A DNA stretch of 64,000 nt from Sphingobacterium sp. SGG-5 (GTDB lineage: Bacteria; Bacteroidota; Bacteroidia; Sphingobacteriales; Sphingobacteriaceae), in the NCBI RefSeq assembly GCF_011043525.1, contig NZ_JAAKGO010000003.1:248001-312000 (forward strand), in the 5' to 3' direction. The position numbers and the translations under genes were made by a program. The notes under the pieces were generated by a model. That model made no database searches. It saw only the letters and a program-made list of their open reading frames with translations, and was not told the origin of the DNA. Below, piece by piece: positions 9,013 to 16,857 of the stretch; the stretch's first letter is position 1, and the number at the start of each line of letters is the position of its first letter.

Positions 9013-11157
9013 TTATGTTGCGGATTTGATCACGGTGGACACAAGCTCGCTTTCGTTGATCGGTTTTGCGATACGCCCATCAAACGCATATGTTTTATTT
9101 CGCTCATCCTCCAGTAGCATAGGTTCTGCCGTACATGCAAAAACTTTGATGCTGGACAATGCTGCGTCCGATTTGATTCGTGATAAGATTTCCCACCCGT
9201 CTATTCCCGGCATAATCAGATCTGTAATGATCACATCTACGGTATGGGACTGTATAAATTCCCAGGCTTGCGCACTGCTTTGAAAGAAATGGTTACCTTC
9301 TTTCCTGTTCTTGAACATCTGTTGCACAAAGAAGATACTGATTCTGCTGTCGTCAATAATGACGATATTCAGATTTTCGGGAAGATCGGCAATTGTTGCA
9401 GCATCTGGCTCTATTTTATCTCGTACGATCTTTTCAGTTACCGGTAGCTCAAAGGTAAATGTCGAGCCTATACCGGGCTTACTGGTAAAACTGATTATGC
9501 CGCCGATCTGCTCACTAAGAATTTTGGAAATATACAAACCAAGACCAAAACCTGTTGTTTTACTTTTATTCTGGCCGTCTACTCTATAATATTTTCTGAA
9601 AACCTGATCTTTTTTAGAATCACTGATACCAATCCCCGTGTCCGTTATATCGACAATAAGTTTTTCTTTATTATTTGCCGTGGAAAAATACGCACGGATA
9701 TGAACGGAGCCCTTAGGTGTATATTTAATGGCGTTCGTAATCAGGTTGGAAATGACCTGTTTGATACGGAATGCATTGCAGTAGATCTCGATATCTTGTT
9801 GCACCTTGTTCTCGTAGGAATATTTCAATCCTTTTGTTTTTGCCTGATACTGATGTAGATTAATGGTGTCTTCGATCACTTGATAAGGGGAGAAATAATC
9901 TTGCTTTATTTCCAGAGAGCCTGCTTCCAATTTGCTTAGATTTAAGATGTCATTTATCGTTGTATTAATGACAGAAATATCATTATCAACGGTTTGGATC
10001 ATCTCTTTATCGATGGTATTTTCCTTATCCGACTTTTTTAACAACGTAATCAGGCCTTTCAGCGAGTTGAGCGGCGTGCGTATTTCGTGACTGATATTAG
10101 CTAGGACACTTGTTTTTTCCTCCGCGATCTTTGCGGCATATTCTTTTTCCAGGAAGAGCTTTTTTTCAAAAGACGCCACTTTGATATGGTAATACACAAT
10201 GAAAACCACCATCAGAAGCATAATGATCAGGGCGGTTACAAGCTGCCAGCCGAATTGTGCAAAATTAGCACGGTATATCGCAAAATCTCGCTCTTCGATC
10301 TTTCTGATCTTATCTGTTTCCAATTGTTTCAGGCGATCGAGGCCTGTTTTGAGGTTGTTGAGCAAGGTGTAGTTTGCCAGGACAAGCTCTCGCTCCTTGC
10401 TCTGCATTTTTAAGAACTTTTGTCGTAAATGTCTTAGATTTCGACCATACGATCTTTCATTAGCGAGGATGAATTGTTCGATATTGCGGTGAACGATATC
10501 CCTTTGTTGGGTATTTAATATCTCATAGGAATGATCGGAAACCAGCGTATCGTTTTTTGTGTTGAAGATGCGTCTAATAAGCCCTTGTTTTTCTTTGATG
10601 ATCGTATCACGTACCAGGTCTTTATCCGTCGTATCCTGCATGATTTGCCGTATAAGCGAATCGGCATCCTGTATAGAATACGTCCTTGAAGGGGGGGGCT
10701 CGGAACCAGCCAACATCTGCAGCGAATCAGAGGCAAATGTGACGAGGTGATCTATATCCTTTTTTAACACGGCAAACTCCAGTGCAAAGGTCTGGTACGA
10801 CTCGAGATCGAGGCCTCCCTTTACTAAAGGATTATTTTCTATAGGTAGCGAAGCGATGGAATCGACTATTCCTTTTATGGTGTTTAACTTTTCTTTATAA
10901 GCGTCAAAACTTTCTTTATTGAAATCTACTGTGTACATCCGGAATAGATTTTCAGCTTCGCTAAAGGTAGAGAATAGATTATATGCACGTTGCGATCCCG
11001 AGTAAGTAGTTGAATAAGCGGCACTAAGGCGATCCTCAATACGTTTATATTGAAAATATTGGTAGAGGAATACACCCATAAAAAATAGAAAACAGAGGAT
11101 GATACTTAGGATAAGAATCCCTCTTAATTTATATGTGTTTTTTTGTTTTGACGCCAC
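9013..11157 (-). CDS. Hybrid sensor histidine kinase / response regulator
   Basis: A 714-residue protein with a GTG start. Membrane helices at about 11-33 and 303-325 enclose an extracytoplasmic, largely helical sensor region. A short coiled coil leads into HisKA with the phospho-accepting His357 (NISHEIRTPLNS), then an HATPase domain (N box NLITNAIKYTP, G1 DITDTGIGIS, G2 GFGLGLYIS) and a C-terminal receiver with Asp646 in IITDLIMP. Within the family such kinases relay phosphate from His to the attached Asp and then to a partner. The nearest candidate is the single-domain regulator gene at 8361-8744 on the same strand. A -7 box TATCTTTG lies at 11195-11188. Confidence 0.92.
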   Translation of the reverse strand: MASKQKNTYKLRGILILSIILCFLFFMGVFLYQYFQYKRIEDRLSAAYSTTYSGSQRAYNLFSTFSEAENLFRMYTVDFNKESFDAYKEKLNTIKGIVDSIASLPIENNPLVKGGLDLESYQTFALEFAVLKKDIDHLVTFASDSLQMLAGSEPPPSRTYSIQDADSLIRQIMQDTTDKDLVRDTIIKEKQGLIRRIFNTKNDTLVSDHSYEILNTQQRDIVHRNIEQFILANERSYGRNLRHLRQKFLKMQSKERELVLANYTLLNNLKTGLDRLKQLETDKIRKIEERDFAIYRANFAQFGWQLVTALIIMLLMVVFIVYYHIKVASFEKKLFLEKEYAAKIAEEKTSVLANISHEIRTPLNSLKGLITLLKKSDKENTIDKEMIQTVDNDISVINTTINDILNLSKLEAGSLEIKQDYFSPYQVIEDTINLHQYQAKTKGLKYSYENKVQQDIEIYCNAFRIKQVISNLITNAIKYTPKGSVHIRAYFSTANNKEKLIVDITDTGIGISDSKKDQVFRKYYRVDGQNKSKTTGFGLGLYISKILSEQIGGIISFTSKPGIGSTFTFELPVTEKIVRDKIEPDAATIADLPENLNIVIIDDSRISIFFVQQMFKNRKEGNHFFQSSAQAWEFIQSHTVDVIITDLIMPGIDGWEILSRIKSDAALSSIKVFACTAEPMLLEDERNKTYAFDGRIAKPINESELVSTVIKSAT

Positions 11158-11187
11158 AGTTAATTTTTAAAGGGTTGGATCTGTTGG

Positions 11188-11195
11188 CAAAGATA
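11188..11195 (-). promoter_or_regulatory. Probable -7 box for the hybrid histidine kinase gene
   Basis: On the minus strand the bases read TATCTTTG, an exact match to the Bacteroidota -7 consensus TAnnTTTG, about 30 nt before the GTG start. No convincing TTG at the -33 distance was found. Confidence 0.5.
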
Positions 11196-11268
11196 CAGAT
11201 TATAGATCATAAAAAAATCATTGCCCGAATGCAAAAAATACATCATCTTTGTATCATGATTATTCCAT

Positions 11269-12060
11269 ATGTTAGAATTTGTACGGGAAAGCACCTTTAA
11301 GGCCAACGATGTTATTTCCAGGGCTTTGAATATCTTAAAAAAGCATTATTTTTCGGTAGCGGGATTGTGCTTTTTGTTGTTTCTGACCAACAATCTATCC
11401 ACCTTTCTGGCCGGTTATCTCAGCGATTCGGCCTTCGGTTTTGTCAAGCTACCCTTGTTTGCACTTTTTGTGACACTATTTTTTGGCTTACAACTGGTTT
11501 TGATTAAGCGAGCGATACTCTTGGCGCAACATATTGAAAACACCCCCTTTCAAAACTATATCCCTACGCCAAAGCAGTTTTTCAACTTTTTATTGGGACT
11601 GATTTTATACTCGGTGCTTACAGGAGTCGTATATCTGTTCTGCTCAGTATTGGCTTTGCCCTTGATCTATTTCGGTGTACAGATCGAGACTATTTCTTAC
11701 GAAATCAATCCGCTACTGACGGGTTTTGTCATGATGTTGCTCTTAATCCGTATTTCTTTCTTTCCTTTTTTTATTTTGGTCAATAATTTTAATATCTTTC
11801 GGGCAGCTCGGCTCAGTATCGCGTTTACCAAAGGAAACATGATCAATCTGTTGGTCCTTATGTTGGCCTTGGCATCCGCTTATATGTTGCAGCTGGCGTT
11901 TGAATATTTGGGATATAGTATTTTAGCTGCCATATCAAGTGTGCTGAATACTTTCGTCATCATTCCCTCCGTAAGTGTGGTGTTGGCTATAGCCTATATG
12001 GACATGATAAGGGAATATAAAGGAAGCGATGACCCCGAATTGTTTAAGAATATATTATAG
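11269..12060 (+). CDS. Multi-pass membrane protein of unknown function
   Basis: A 263-residue protein with about six hydrophobic segments (for example around residues 30-50, 62-85, 108-135, 143-170, 185-210 and 220-245). The N-terminal stretch (FKANDVISRALNILKKHYFSVAG) and the general build recall the membrane domains grouped with glycerophosphodiester phosphodiesterases or DUF975-like proteins, but I cannot assign a family firmly. It ends 9 nt before dxr and is likely co-transcribed with dxr and rseP. No catalytic motif is visible. Confidence 0.65.
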   Translation: MLEFVRESTFKANDVISRALNILKKHYFSVAGLCFLLFLTNNLSTFLAGYLSDSAFGFVKLPLFALFVTLFFGLQLVLIKRAILLAQHIENTPFQNYIPTPKQFFNFLLGLILYSVLTGVVYLFCSVLALPLIYFGVQIETISYEINPLLTGFVMMLLLIRISFFPFFILVNNFNIFRAARLSIAFTKGNMINLLVLMLALASAYMLQLAFEYLGYSILAAISSVLNTFVIIPSVSVVLAIAYMDMIREYKGSDDPELFKNIL

Positions 12061-12069
12061 AAGAGGACA

Positions 12070-13221
12070 TTGAAGAAAAAGAATATAGCCGTTTTAGGAT
12101 CGACGGGTAGCGTAGGAAAGCAGGCATTAGATGTGGTACGCGCCTTTCCTGATCGGTTTGAAGTATCGGTTTTGACGGCTCATAGTAACGATGCCTTACT
12201 GATTGAACAAGCCATTGCTTTTAAACCGGAGGCTGTCGTTATATTAAATGAAAATTTATATGCCCAAGTCCGGGACGCACTGGCGCCTTGGCCGATCCGT
12301 GTTTTGTCGGGCGATGCGGCATTGACCGAAGTGGTTACGTTGGAGCAGATTGACATTGTGCTCAATGCAATTGTAGGTTCAGCAGGACTTCGGCCCACGA
12401 TACAGGCGATACGGAAAGGTAAAGATATTGCGTTGGCCAATAAGGAAACGCTGGTGGTGGCCGGCGAGTTGGTCATGGGGTTGGCGATGGAGCATGGTGT
12501 ACGCATTTTACCGGTAGACTCCGAGCACTCGGCCATATTTCAATGTTTGGTCGGCGAGGCAAATGCCATTGAGAAAATTTACCTTACGGCTTCGGGAGGT
12601 CCCTTTCGGGGCAAAAGTAAAGCCGACTTGTCGGCCGTGACCAAGGAGCAAGCATTAAAACATCCCAACTGGTCTATGGGGGCCAAAATCACAGTTGATT
12701 CGGCTTCGCTGATGAATAAAGGTCTCGAAGTGATTGAGGCAAAATGGCTTTTCGGTTTACAGACGGAACAGATTGATGTCATCATCCATCCACAGTCGAT
12801 CATCCATTCCCTTGTACAATTTGAGGACGGTTCGTTAAAAGCACAAATGGGCCTTCCTGACATGAAGCTGCCTATACAATATGCGTTGACCTATCCGGAG
12901 CGTTATCCGAATACCTTCCCCCGTTTTGATTTTTTAAGCTACAAGGCGTTGACATTCGAACAGCCAGATTTGGACGTCTTCCGAAACCTCCGCTTGGCCT
13001 ACCGGGCATTGGAGGACGGCGGCAACCGTCCTTGTGTGTTGAATGCGGCCAATGAAGTTGCGGTGGCTGCCTTTTTAAGTGATAAGGTGTCATTTTTGGG
13101 AATGAGCGATATCATCGAGGAGACATTATGTCAGATAAATAACGCGTATCACCTGGATTTGGATGATTATATAGCCATTGATGCCGAAAGTAGGAGAGTG
13201 GCACGGGATTTAATAAAGTAA
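12070..13221 (+). CDS. dxr: 1-deoxy-D-xylulose-5-phosphate reductoisomerase
   Basis: A 383-residue enzyme of the MEP isoprenoid pathway, converting 1-deoxy-D-xylulose 5-phosphate to 2-C-methyl-D-erythritol 4-phosphate with NADPH and a divalent metal. The N-terminal GSTGSVG loop binds NADPH. The metal and substrate motifs follow: ALANKETLV, PVDSEHSAIFQ, LTASGGPFRG, HPNWSMGAKITVDSASLMNKGLE and HPQSIIHS. The start is TTG with AAGAGGA just upstream; no ATG lies in frame near it, and the protein begins at the expected place. Length is normal for the family. It sits in the conserved dxr-rseP order. Confidence 0.97.
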   Translation: MKKKNIAVLGSTGSVGKQALDVVRAFPDRFEVSVLTAHSNDALLIEQAIAFKPEAVVILNENLYAQVRDALAPWPIRVLSGDAALTEVVTLEQIDIVLNAIVGSAGLRPTIQAIRKGKDIALANKETLVVAGELVMGLAMEHGVRILPVDSEHSAIFQCLVGEANAIEKIYLTASGGPFRGKSKADLSAVTKEQALKHPNWSMGAKITVDSASLMNKGLEVIEAKWLFGLQTEQIDVIIHPQSIIHSLVQFEDGSLKAQMGLPDMKLPIQYALTYPERYPNTFPRFDFLSYKALTFEQPDLDVFRNLRLAYRALEDGGNRPCVLNAANEVAVAAFLSDKVSFLGMSDIIEETLCQINNAYHLDLDDYIAIDAESRRVARDLIK

Positions 13222-13240
13222 TTTGATTTTAATTTAATAT

Positions 13241-14560
13241 ATGGGAACGTTGGTAATGATTGGTCAGGTGATATTGGCCTTGTCGATATTGATTATACTG
13301 CATGAGCTGGGGCATTTCATCGCTGCACGCATGTTTGGTATAAAGGTGGAAAAATTTTATTTGTTCTTCGACGCATGGGGTGCGAAGCTATTCAAATTTA
13401 ACTATAAAGGATGTGAATATGGTATTGGCTGGCTGCCCTTGGGCGGGTATGTCAAGATTGCCGGTATGGTGGACGAGTCCATGGATATGGAACAGCTGAA
13501 AGAGGAACCCAAACCTTGGGAATTCCGCTCGAAACCTGCTTGGCAACGGCTTATTGTCATGTTAGGGGGTATTATCGTGAATGTCATCGTCGGTATTTTC
13601 GTTTATTGGATGCTCACATTCGCATATGGCGAGCAGGATATCGATAATACCAAGTTGGTGAACGGAATTGTTCCAGGTATTATCGGTAAAGAAATAGGTT
13701 TGCAGGCCGGTGATAAGATATTGGCTATCAACGGTAGAGAGGTAGTCAATTATAAAGAGTTATTCTCTGCGGAAGTCTTGATGGGGGACGCGGTCCTTCA
13801 GATTGAACGCGCCGGACAGACCGAGGAAGTGACCGTGCCTTCTGATATATTGAATCAGGTAGCGGATCATAAGAAGAACGAGTTTGTAGAACCCCGTTTG
13901 AAAATGATGGGTGTGGATTTTATCCAAGATGGTTCTGAAGCGGAAAAGATGGGGTTGAAGCAAGGGGACAGCATTGTGAATGTGGATGGTAAAGCTATGG
14001 TGTATTTCGATCAGTTTAAAGAAGCGGTGCAGGAAAAATCGAATCAGACCATTTCGGTCGGCGTCATTCGGGATGGCGAATCCCTGACCTTTGCCGGACA
14101 AGTCTCTGAAAATGGGACATTGGGCTTTGGTATAAAGCCAGATCCTTCTATTGTCATGCTTACGCGGACATATAGCTTAGCACAGGCATTTCCGGTCGGT
14201 GCCCATAAAGCATTTTCTATTATTACGGACAATATTAAAGGGTTTAGTAAAATCTTTAAAGGTGAGGTACGTGCCGATAAAGCCTTATCGGGGCCGGTGG
14301 GTATCGCCAAAATGTTCGGCACGGAAGTCGACTGGTTTCGTTTCTGGAATCTAGTAGGCATGCTGTCCATGGCATTAGCCTTTATGAACCTACTCCCTAT
14401 TCCTGCCTTGGATGGTGGTCATGTTGTCTTCTTATTGGTGGAGATGGTACAAGGAAAACCGTTGAGCGAGCGCGTGCTGGAGCGTGCGCAGATGATCGGA
14501 TTTTTTATTCTTATCGCATTGATGATCTTTACCCTCGGGAATGATATTATTAAGTGGTAG
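13241..14560 (+). CDS. rseP: RIP metalloprotease RseP (site-2 protease)
   Basis: A 439-residue intramembrane zinc protease. The first membrane helix carries the HELGH zinc motif (residues 20-24). The third ligand region NLLPIPALDGGH lies in a C-terminal helix. PDZ domains occupy about residues 135-300. The family cleaves membrane-bound anti-sigma factors and leftover signal peptides. It follows dxr by 19 nt, a conserved Bacteroidota order. A perfect 14-bp inverted repeat downstream ends the transcript. FecR-type anti-sigma factors such as the one at 28182-29222 are the kind of substrate RseP processes in other bacteria; that link here is only inference. Confidence 0.96.
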   Translation: MGTLVMIGQVILALSILIILHELGHFIAARMFGIKVEKFYLFFDAWGAKLFKFNYKGCEYGIGWLPLGGYVKIAGMVDESMDMEQLKEEPKPWEFRSKPAWQRLIVMLGGIIVNVIVGIFVYWMLTFAYGEQDIDNTKLVNGIVPGIIGKEIGLQAGDKILAINGREVVNYKELFSAEVLMGDAVLQIERAGQTEEVTVPSDILNQVADHKKNEFVEPRLKMMGVDFIQDGSEAEKMGLKQGDSIVNVDGKAMVYFDQFKEAVQEKSNQTISVGVIRDGESLTFAGQVSENGTLGFGIKPDPSIVMLTRTYSLAQAFPVGAHKAFSIITDNIKGFSKIFKGEVRADKALSGPVGIAKMFGTEVDWFRFWNLVGMLSMALAFMNLLPIPALDGGHVVFLLVEMVQGKPLSERVLERAQMIGFFILIALMIFTLGNDIIKW

Positions 14561-14664
14561 GGGCTTTCGTTGGGTTCACCGTTTGAACTATTAAGCTCAA
14601 AAAGCAGATTACTTGATCAGAATAAATAAGCAATAACAGCTCTTATCAGGAGAAGAGAGCAAAT

Positions 14665-14704
14665 AAAAACGCTGTAACGAGATAAACATTGTTACAGCGT
14701 TTTT
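14665..14704. terminator. Bidirectional intrinsic terminator between rseP and the META gene
   Basis: A perfect 14-bp inverted repeat (14665-14678 with 14691-14704, core GCTGTAAC/GTTACAGC, 12-nt loop) has A-rich left and T-rich right ends, so it can serve both convergent genes. Confidence 0.9.
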
Positions 14705-14726
14705 ATGTAATACTTAGTGGATGTCT

Positions 14727-15200
14727 TTATTTGTCGATGGTAAGCTTTGCCGTGATTTCTCCCTTTTCATTTTTAAGTAAGAGCGTATTACTTTCTTTGG
14801 TGAAACTTTTTGCGTTGTTCATCACATCAAGAAAATCTTGTTCCACTTTCAGGTTAGGACAAGCCATCTGTGTAGCTGTAATATGAGAAAACGTTATGCC
14901 ATCGGTACCCTTTAGCTCTACATTGCCGCCAAAACCGTTACATCCCATGTTTCCGGAAACACGGTTTTCCTTGTCAAAAACAAGAAGTGGTTTTTTGGAA
15001 AAAGTGCTGTCCAGTACTACTGGCCCTCCGTTGAGTTCAACCAGGTTCCACTCCTTTCCGTAAAGATCTGCTACTAGTGTAGTATCGTTTTTTTGCTCAA
15101 CTGTATCTGTTGCCGATGCGCCAGAAGAAGTTTTGCTCGTGTTGGAATTACAGGCCGCTGTAAATGTAGCCAACGTAATGATAAAAAGGATTTTTCTCAT
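14727..15200 (-). CDS. META domain lipoprotein (HslJ-like)
   Basis: A 157-residue exported protein. The signal sequence ends in a lipobox-like TFTAAC (Cys17), so it is probably lipid-anchored. A single META/HslJ domain follows with its usual features: LYGKEWNLVELNG near the start and GCNGFGG with TQMACP in the middle. META proteins are linked to heat-shock or novobiocin tolerance in E. coli, but the biochemical role is unknown. The gene stands alone, is rather AT-rich compared with rseP, and shares a bidirectional terminator with it. Confidence 0.88.
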   Translation of the reverse strand: MRKILFIITLATFTAACNSNTSKTSSGASATDTVEQKNDTTLVADLYGKEWNLVELNGGPVVLDSTFSKKPLLVFDKENRVSGNMGCNGFGGNVELKGTDGITFSHITATQMACPNLKVEQDFLDVMNNAKSFTKESNTLLLKNEKGEITAKLTIDK

Positions 15201-15309
15201 TTGGTATTTATTTAAAGATTATTATTTGTTCAATTTTGAATATATAACCGCATCAATAAATTTCTCATTATAAAATTCACTTTCTTTGAAATGACTGTGA
15301 TTATTAACG

Positions 15310-15828
15310 TTATTTTTTTACCTTTTTTAATGCGTCAAGATACTTTTTCTTCACGCCGTTATCCTCTTCCTTTTCGCAAAGGCTTTCAATTTTAGGTAGC
15401 AATTTTTTATTGCTATCTGTCTTTAACTTTAATATTTCGGCCAATGCGTAGGCTGTTGCCCAGCGCACAACCGTTCCTGTATTTTCTGCGTTCGGCAAAA
15501 GATTATCAATAGGCTTTTCTAATTGTGCAGGAAAAAGTTTGGCTATGTTTCCTATTACTTTAGCACTTTCCCATTTTACTCTTGGCTCTTCATCTTTTAG
15601 TGCTTTCGTTACATAGTTAAGCAAATACTCATCTGCAAGAGTTGGATTTTTTTTGGTTGCATATTCTACTGCTTCTATGCAGGTGGCTTTATTAGTTGCT
15701 TTTTGTTTTTCGGCATAGGCCAGTAACTCGTCCACAGGGAGTTCGCTATTTAATAGCCATTCTCCGATTGCAGCAACTTTGCCTTTTGCTTTTATCGCTT
15801 TATCTTGAAATATTTCGTCTAATGTCAT
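15310..15828 (-). CDS. Small HEAT-repeat protein
   Basis: A 172-residue, lysine-rich, fully helical protein with no signal peptide. HEAT-like repeat pairs are visible at EPRVKWESAKVIGNIAKLFP and TVVRWATAYALAEILKLK. It is probably a cytoplasmic binding scaffold; similar stand-alone proteins are common and uncharacterised in Bacteroidota. The gene is AT-rich relative to the surrounding core genes and has no operon partner (109 nt to the META gene). Confidence 0.75.
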   Translation of the reverse strand: MTLDEIFQDKAIKAKGKVAAIGEWLLNSELPVDELLAYAEKQKATNKATCIEAVEYATKKNPTLADEYLLNYVTKALKDEEPRVKWESAKVIGNIAKLFPAQLEKPIDNLLPNAENTGTVVRWATAYALAEILKLKTDSNKKLLPKIESLCEKEEDNGVKKKYLDALKKVKK

Positions 15829-15953
15829 GTTAAAAATTATTATTAAGAGATAAAATTACAAAAAGATTTTAAACGGCCTAATATGGATTTGACGAACAGC
15901 AATAGTACACCATTTTGCATTAGCCCCAATCAGTAAAATGTTTCAGTATTATC

Positions 15954-16161
15954 TTAAATGTTTCTATTGAACAAATAAAGAAGAGAAAAATCCACCCCCC
16001 TTTTGAGCTTGCGTGCAGCGACCATGTCCAGCGCTCCGCCGACGATACCGAGGTACATGAAGATGTGGGAGAGCTGGTTATAGTATTGGCACTTGACGGC
16101 ATCGTACCGGCTGTCGGTCTCGTCACATATAACGGAATGCTGTAAATATACCCAATTTCTT
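15954..16161 (-). pseudogene. Unidentified coding remnant (C-terminal fragment of a membrane-like protein)
   Basis: Between two annotated genes the minus strand holds a frame of about 68 codons ending in TAA at 15954-15956. It has strongly coding-like codon use (mostly C or G at third positions from about 16135 to 16000) and a hydrophobic stretch, IFMYLGIVGGALDM. No ATG, GTG or TTG precedes that stretch: the frame opens at a stop inside the 3' end of the 16162-16857 gene. About 60% of bases 16011-16080 are G or C. I read it as the 3' remnant of a disrupted or truncated gene. The original family is not recognised. Confidence 0.45.
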
Positions 16162-16857
16162 TTATTCCTGCTCCTTGAACTTCTTATATGAATCTAATAT
16201 ATAGAGGCGCATATCTTCGGGTGAGGCGGTCTGGGCAAACTGCAACGTCGGACGGAAGCGCGTCCTGAAGAGTGCTATTTCGTTGTTGTCCAGCGGCACG
16301 ACAGAGGCAATGAGCCGCGTGGTAAATATCTTATCAATCTTTCTGTTATTCTGCTCTTCCACTAACAGCGCCAGGTTATTTCGGGCTGTTTTCGCCTTCC
16401 GTCCGAACAGTCTGGACGGAGATATCCGGATGCCGCCCCGCTGTTGGCTGACATCTACGGCCTTTCCTTCCTGTTGCGCTTTCGCGATTTCGGCAGCCAG
16501 CCGGCTGTCCGTGAGTCTTTTTACCAACACTTCATCGATTACAATCGACCTTTCATCCCGTAACATATAGATGCGCCGTACACCTTCTTCATAAATAAAG
16601 GCAGTGTCTGTCTGATATCCGGGTAGGGAAAAAGTAAGGTAGTCGTTCAATGTGGCGGCTAAAGAAAAATTGCCCTCGCGATCGGTTTGGGTTTCCTCTT
16701 GGGTACGCAGGTTTTTAACCGTCACATTCCAGAGCGGGGCGCTGCTCGACAATTCGTAGACTATGCCACGAAAAGCCTGCGCGAATATGGGGGTATGTCC
16801 CAAGGTACCGCAGAGTACAAGGATATAGGGTAGAAGGGTTTTTAGCTTATTTTGCAT
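16162..16857 (-). CDS. Exported protein with carboxypeptidase-regulatory-like domain
   Basis: A 231-residue protein counted from the ATG at 16857, which overlaps the end of the M1 peptidase gene by 11 nt. The frame is open 39 nt further upstream, but the signal peptide starts well at MQNKLKTLLPYILVLCG and ends near FAQA. Residues about 27-110 form a CarboxypepD_reg-like beta-sandwich (FRGIVYELSSSAPLWNVTVKN, then TDREGNFSLAA). The rest is helical and charged, with no recognised domain. The overlap suggests translational coupling to the peptidase, and it may act with it at the cell envelope. Confidence 0.75.
   Translation of the reverse strand: MQNKLKTLLPYILVLCGTLGHTPIFAQAFRGIVYELSSSAPLWNVTVKNLRTQEETQTDREGNFSLAATLNDYLTFSLPGYQTDTAFIYEEGVRRIYMLRDERSIVIDEVLVKRLTDSRLAAEIAKAQQEGKAVDVSQQRGGIRISPSRLFGRKAKTARNNLALLVEEQNNRKIDKIFTTRLIASVVPLDNNEIALFRTRFRPTLQFAQTASPEDMRLYILDSYKKFKEQE

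Noticed and set aside
15920..16126. A 68-codon minus-strand frame starting with ATG
   Set aside because: Low-complexity Thr/Ser-rich translation; the neighbouring frame ending at 15954 is far more protein-like and is the one reported.
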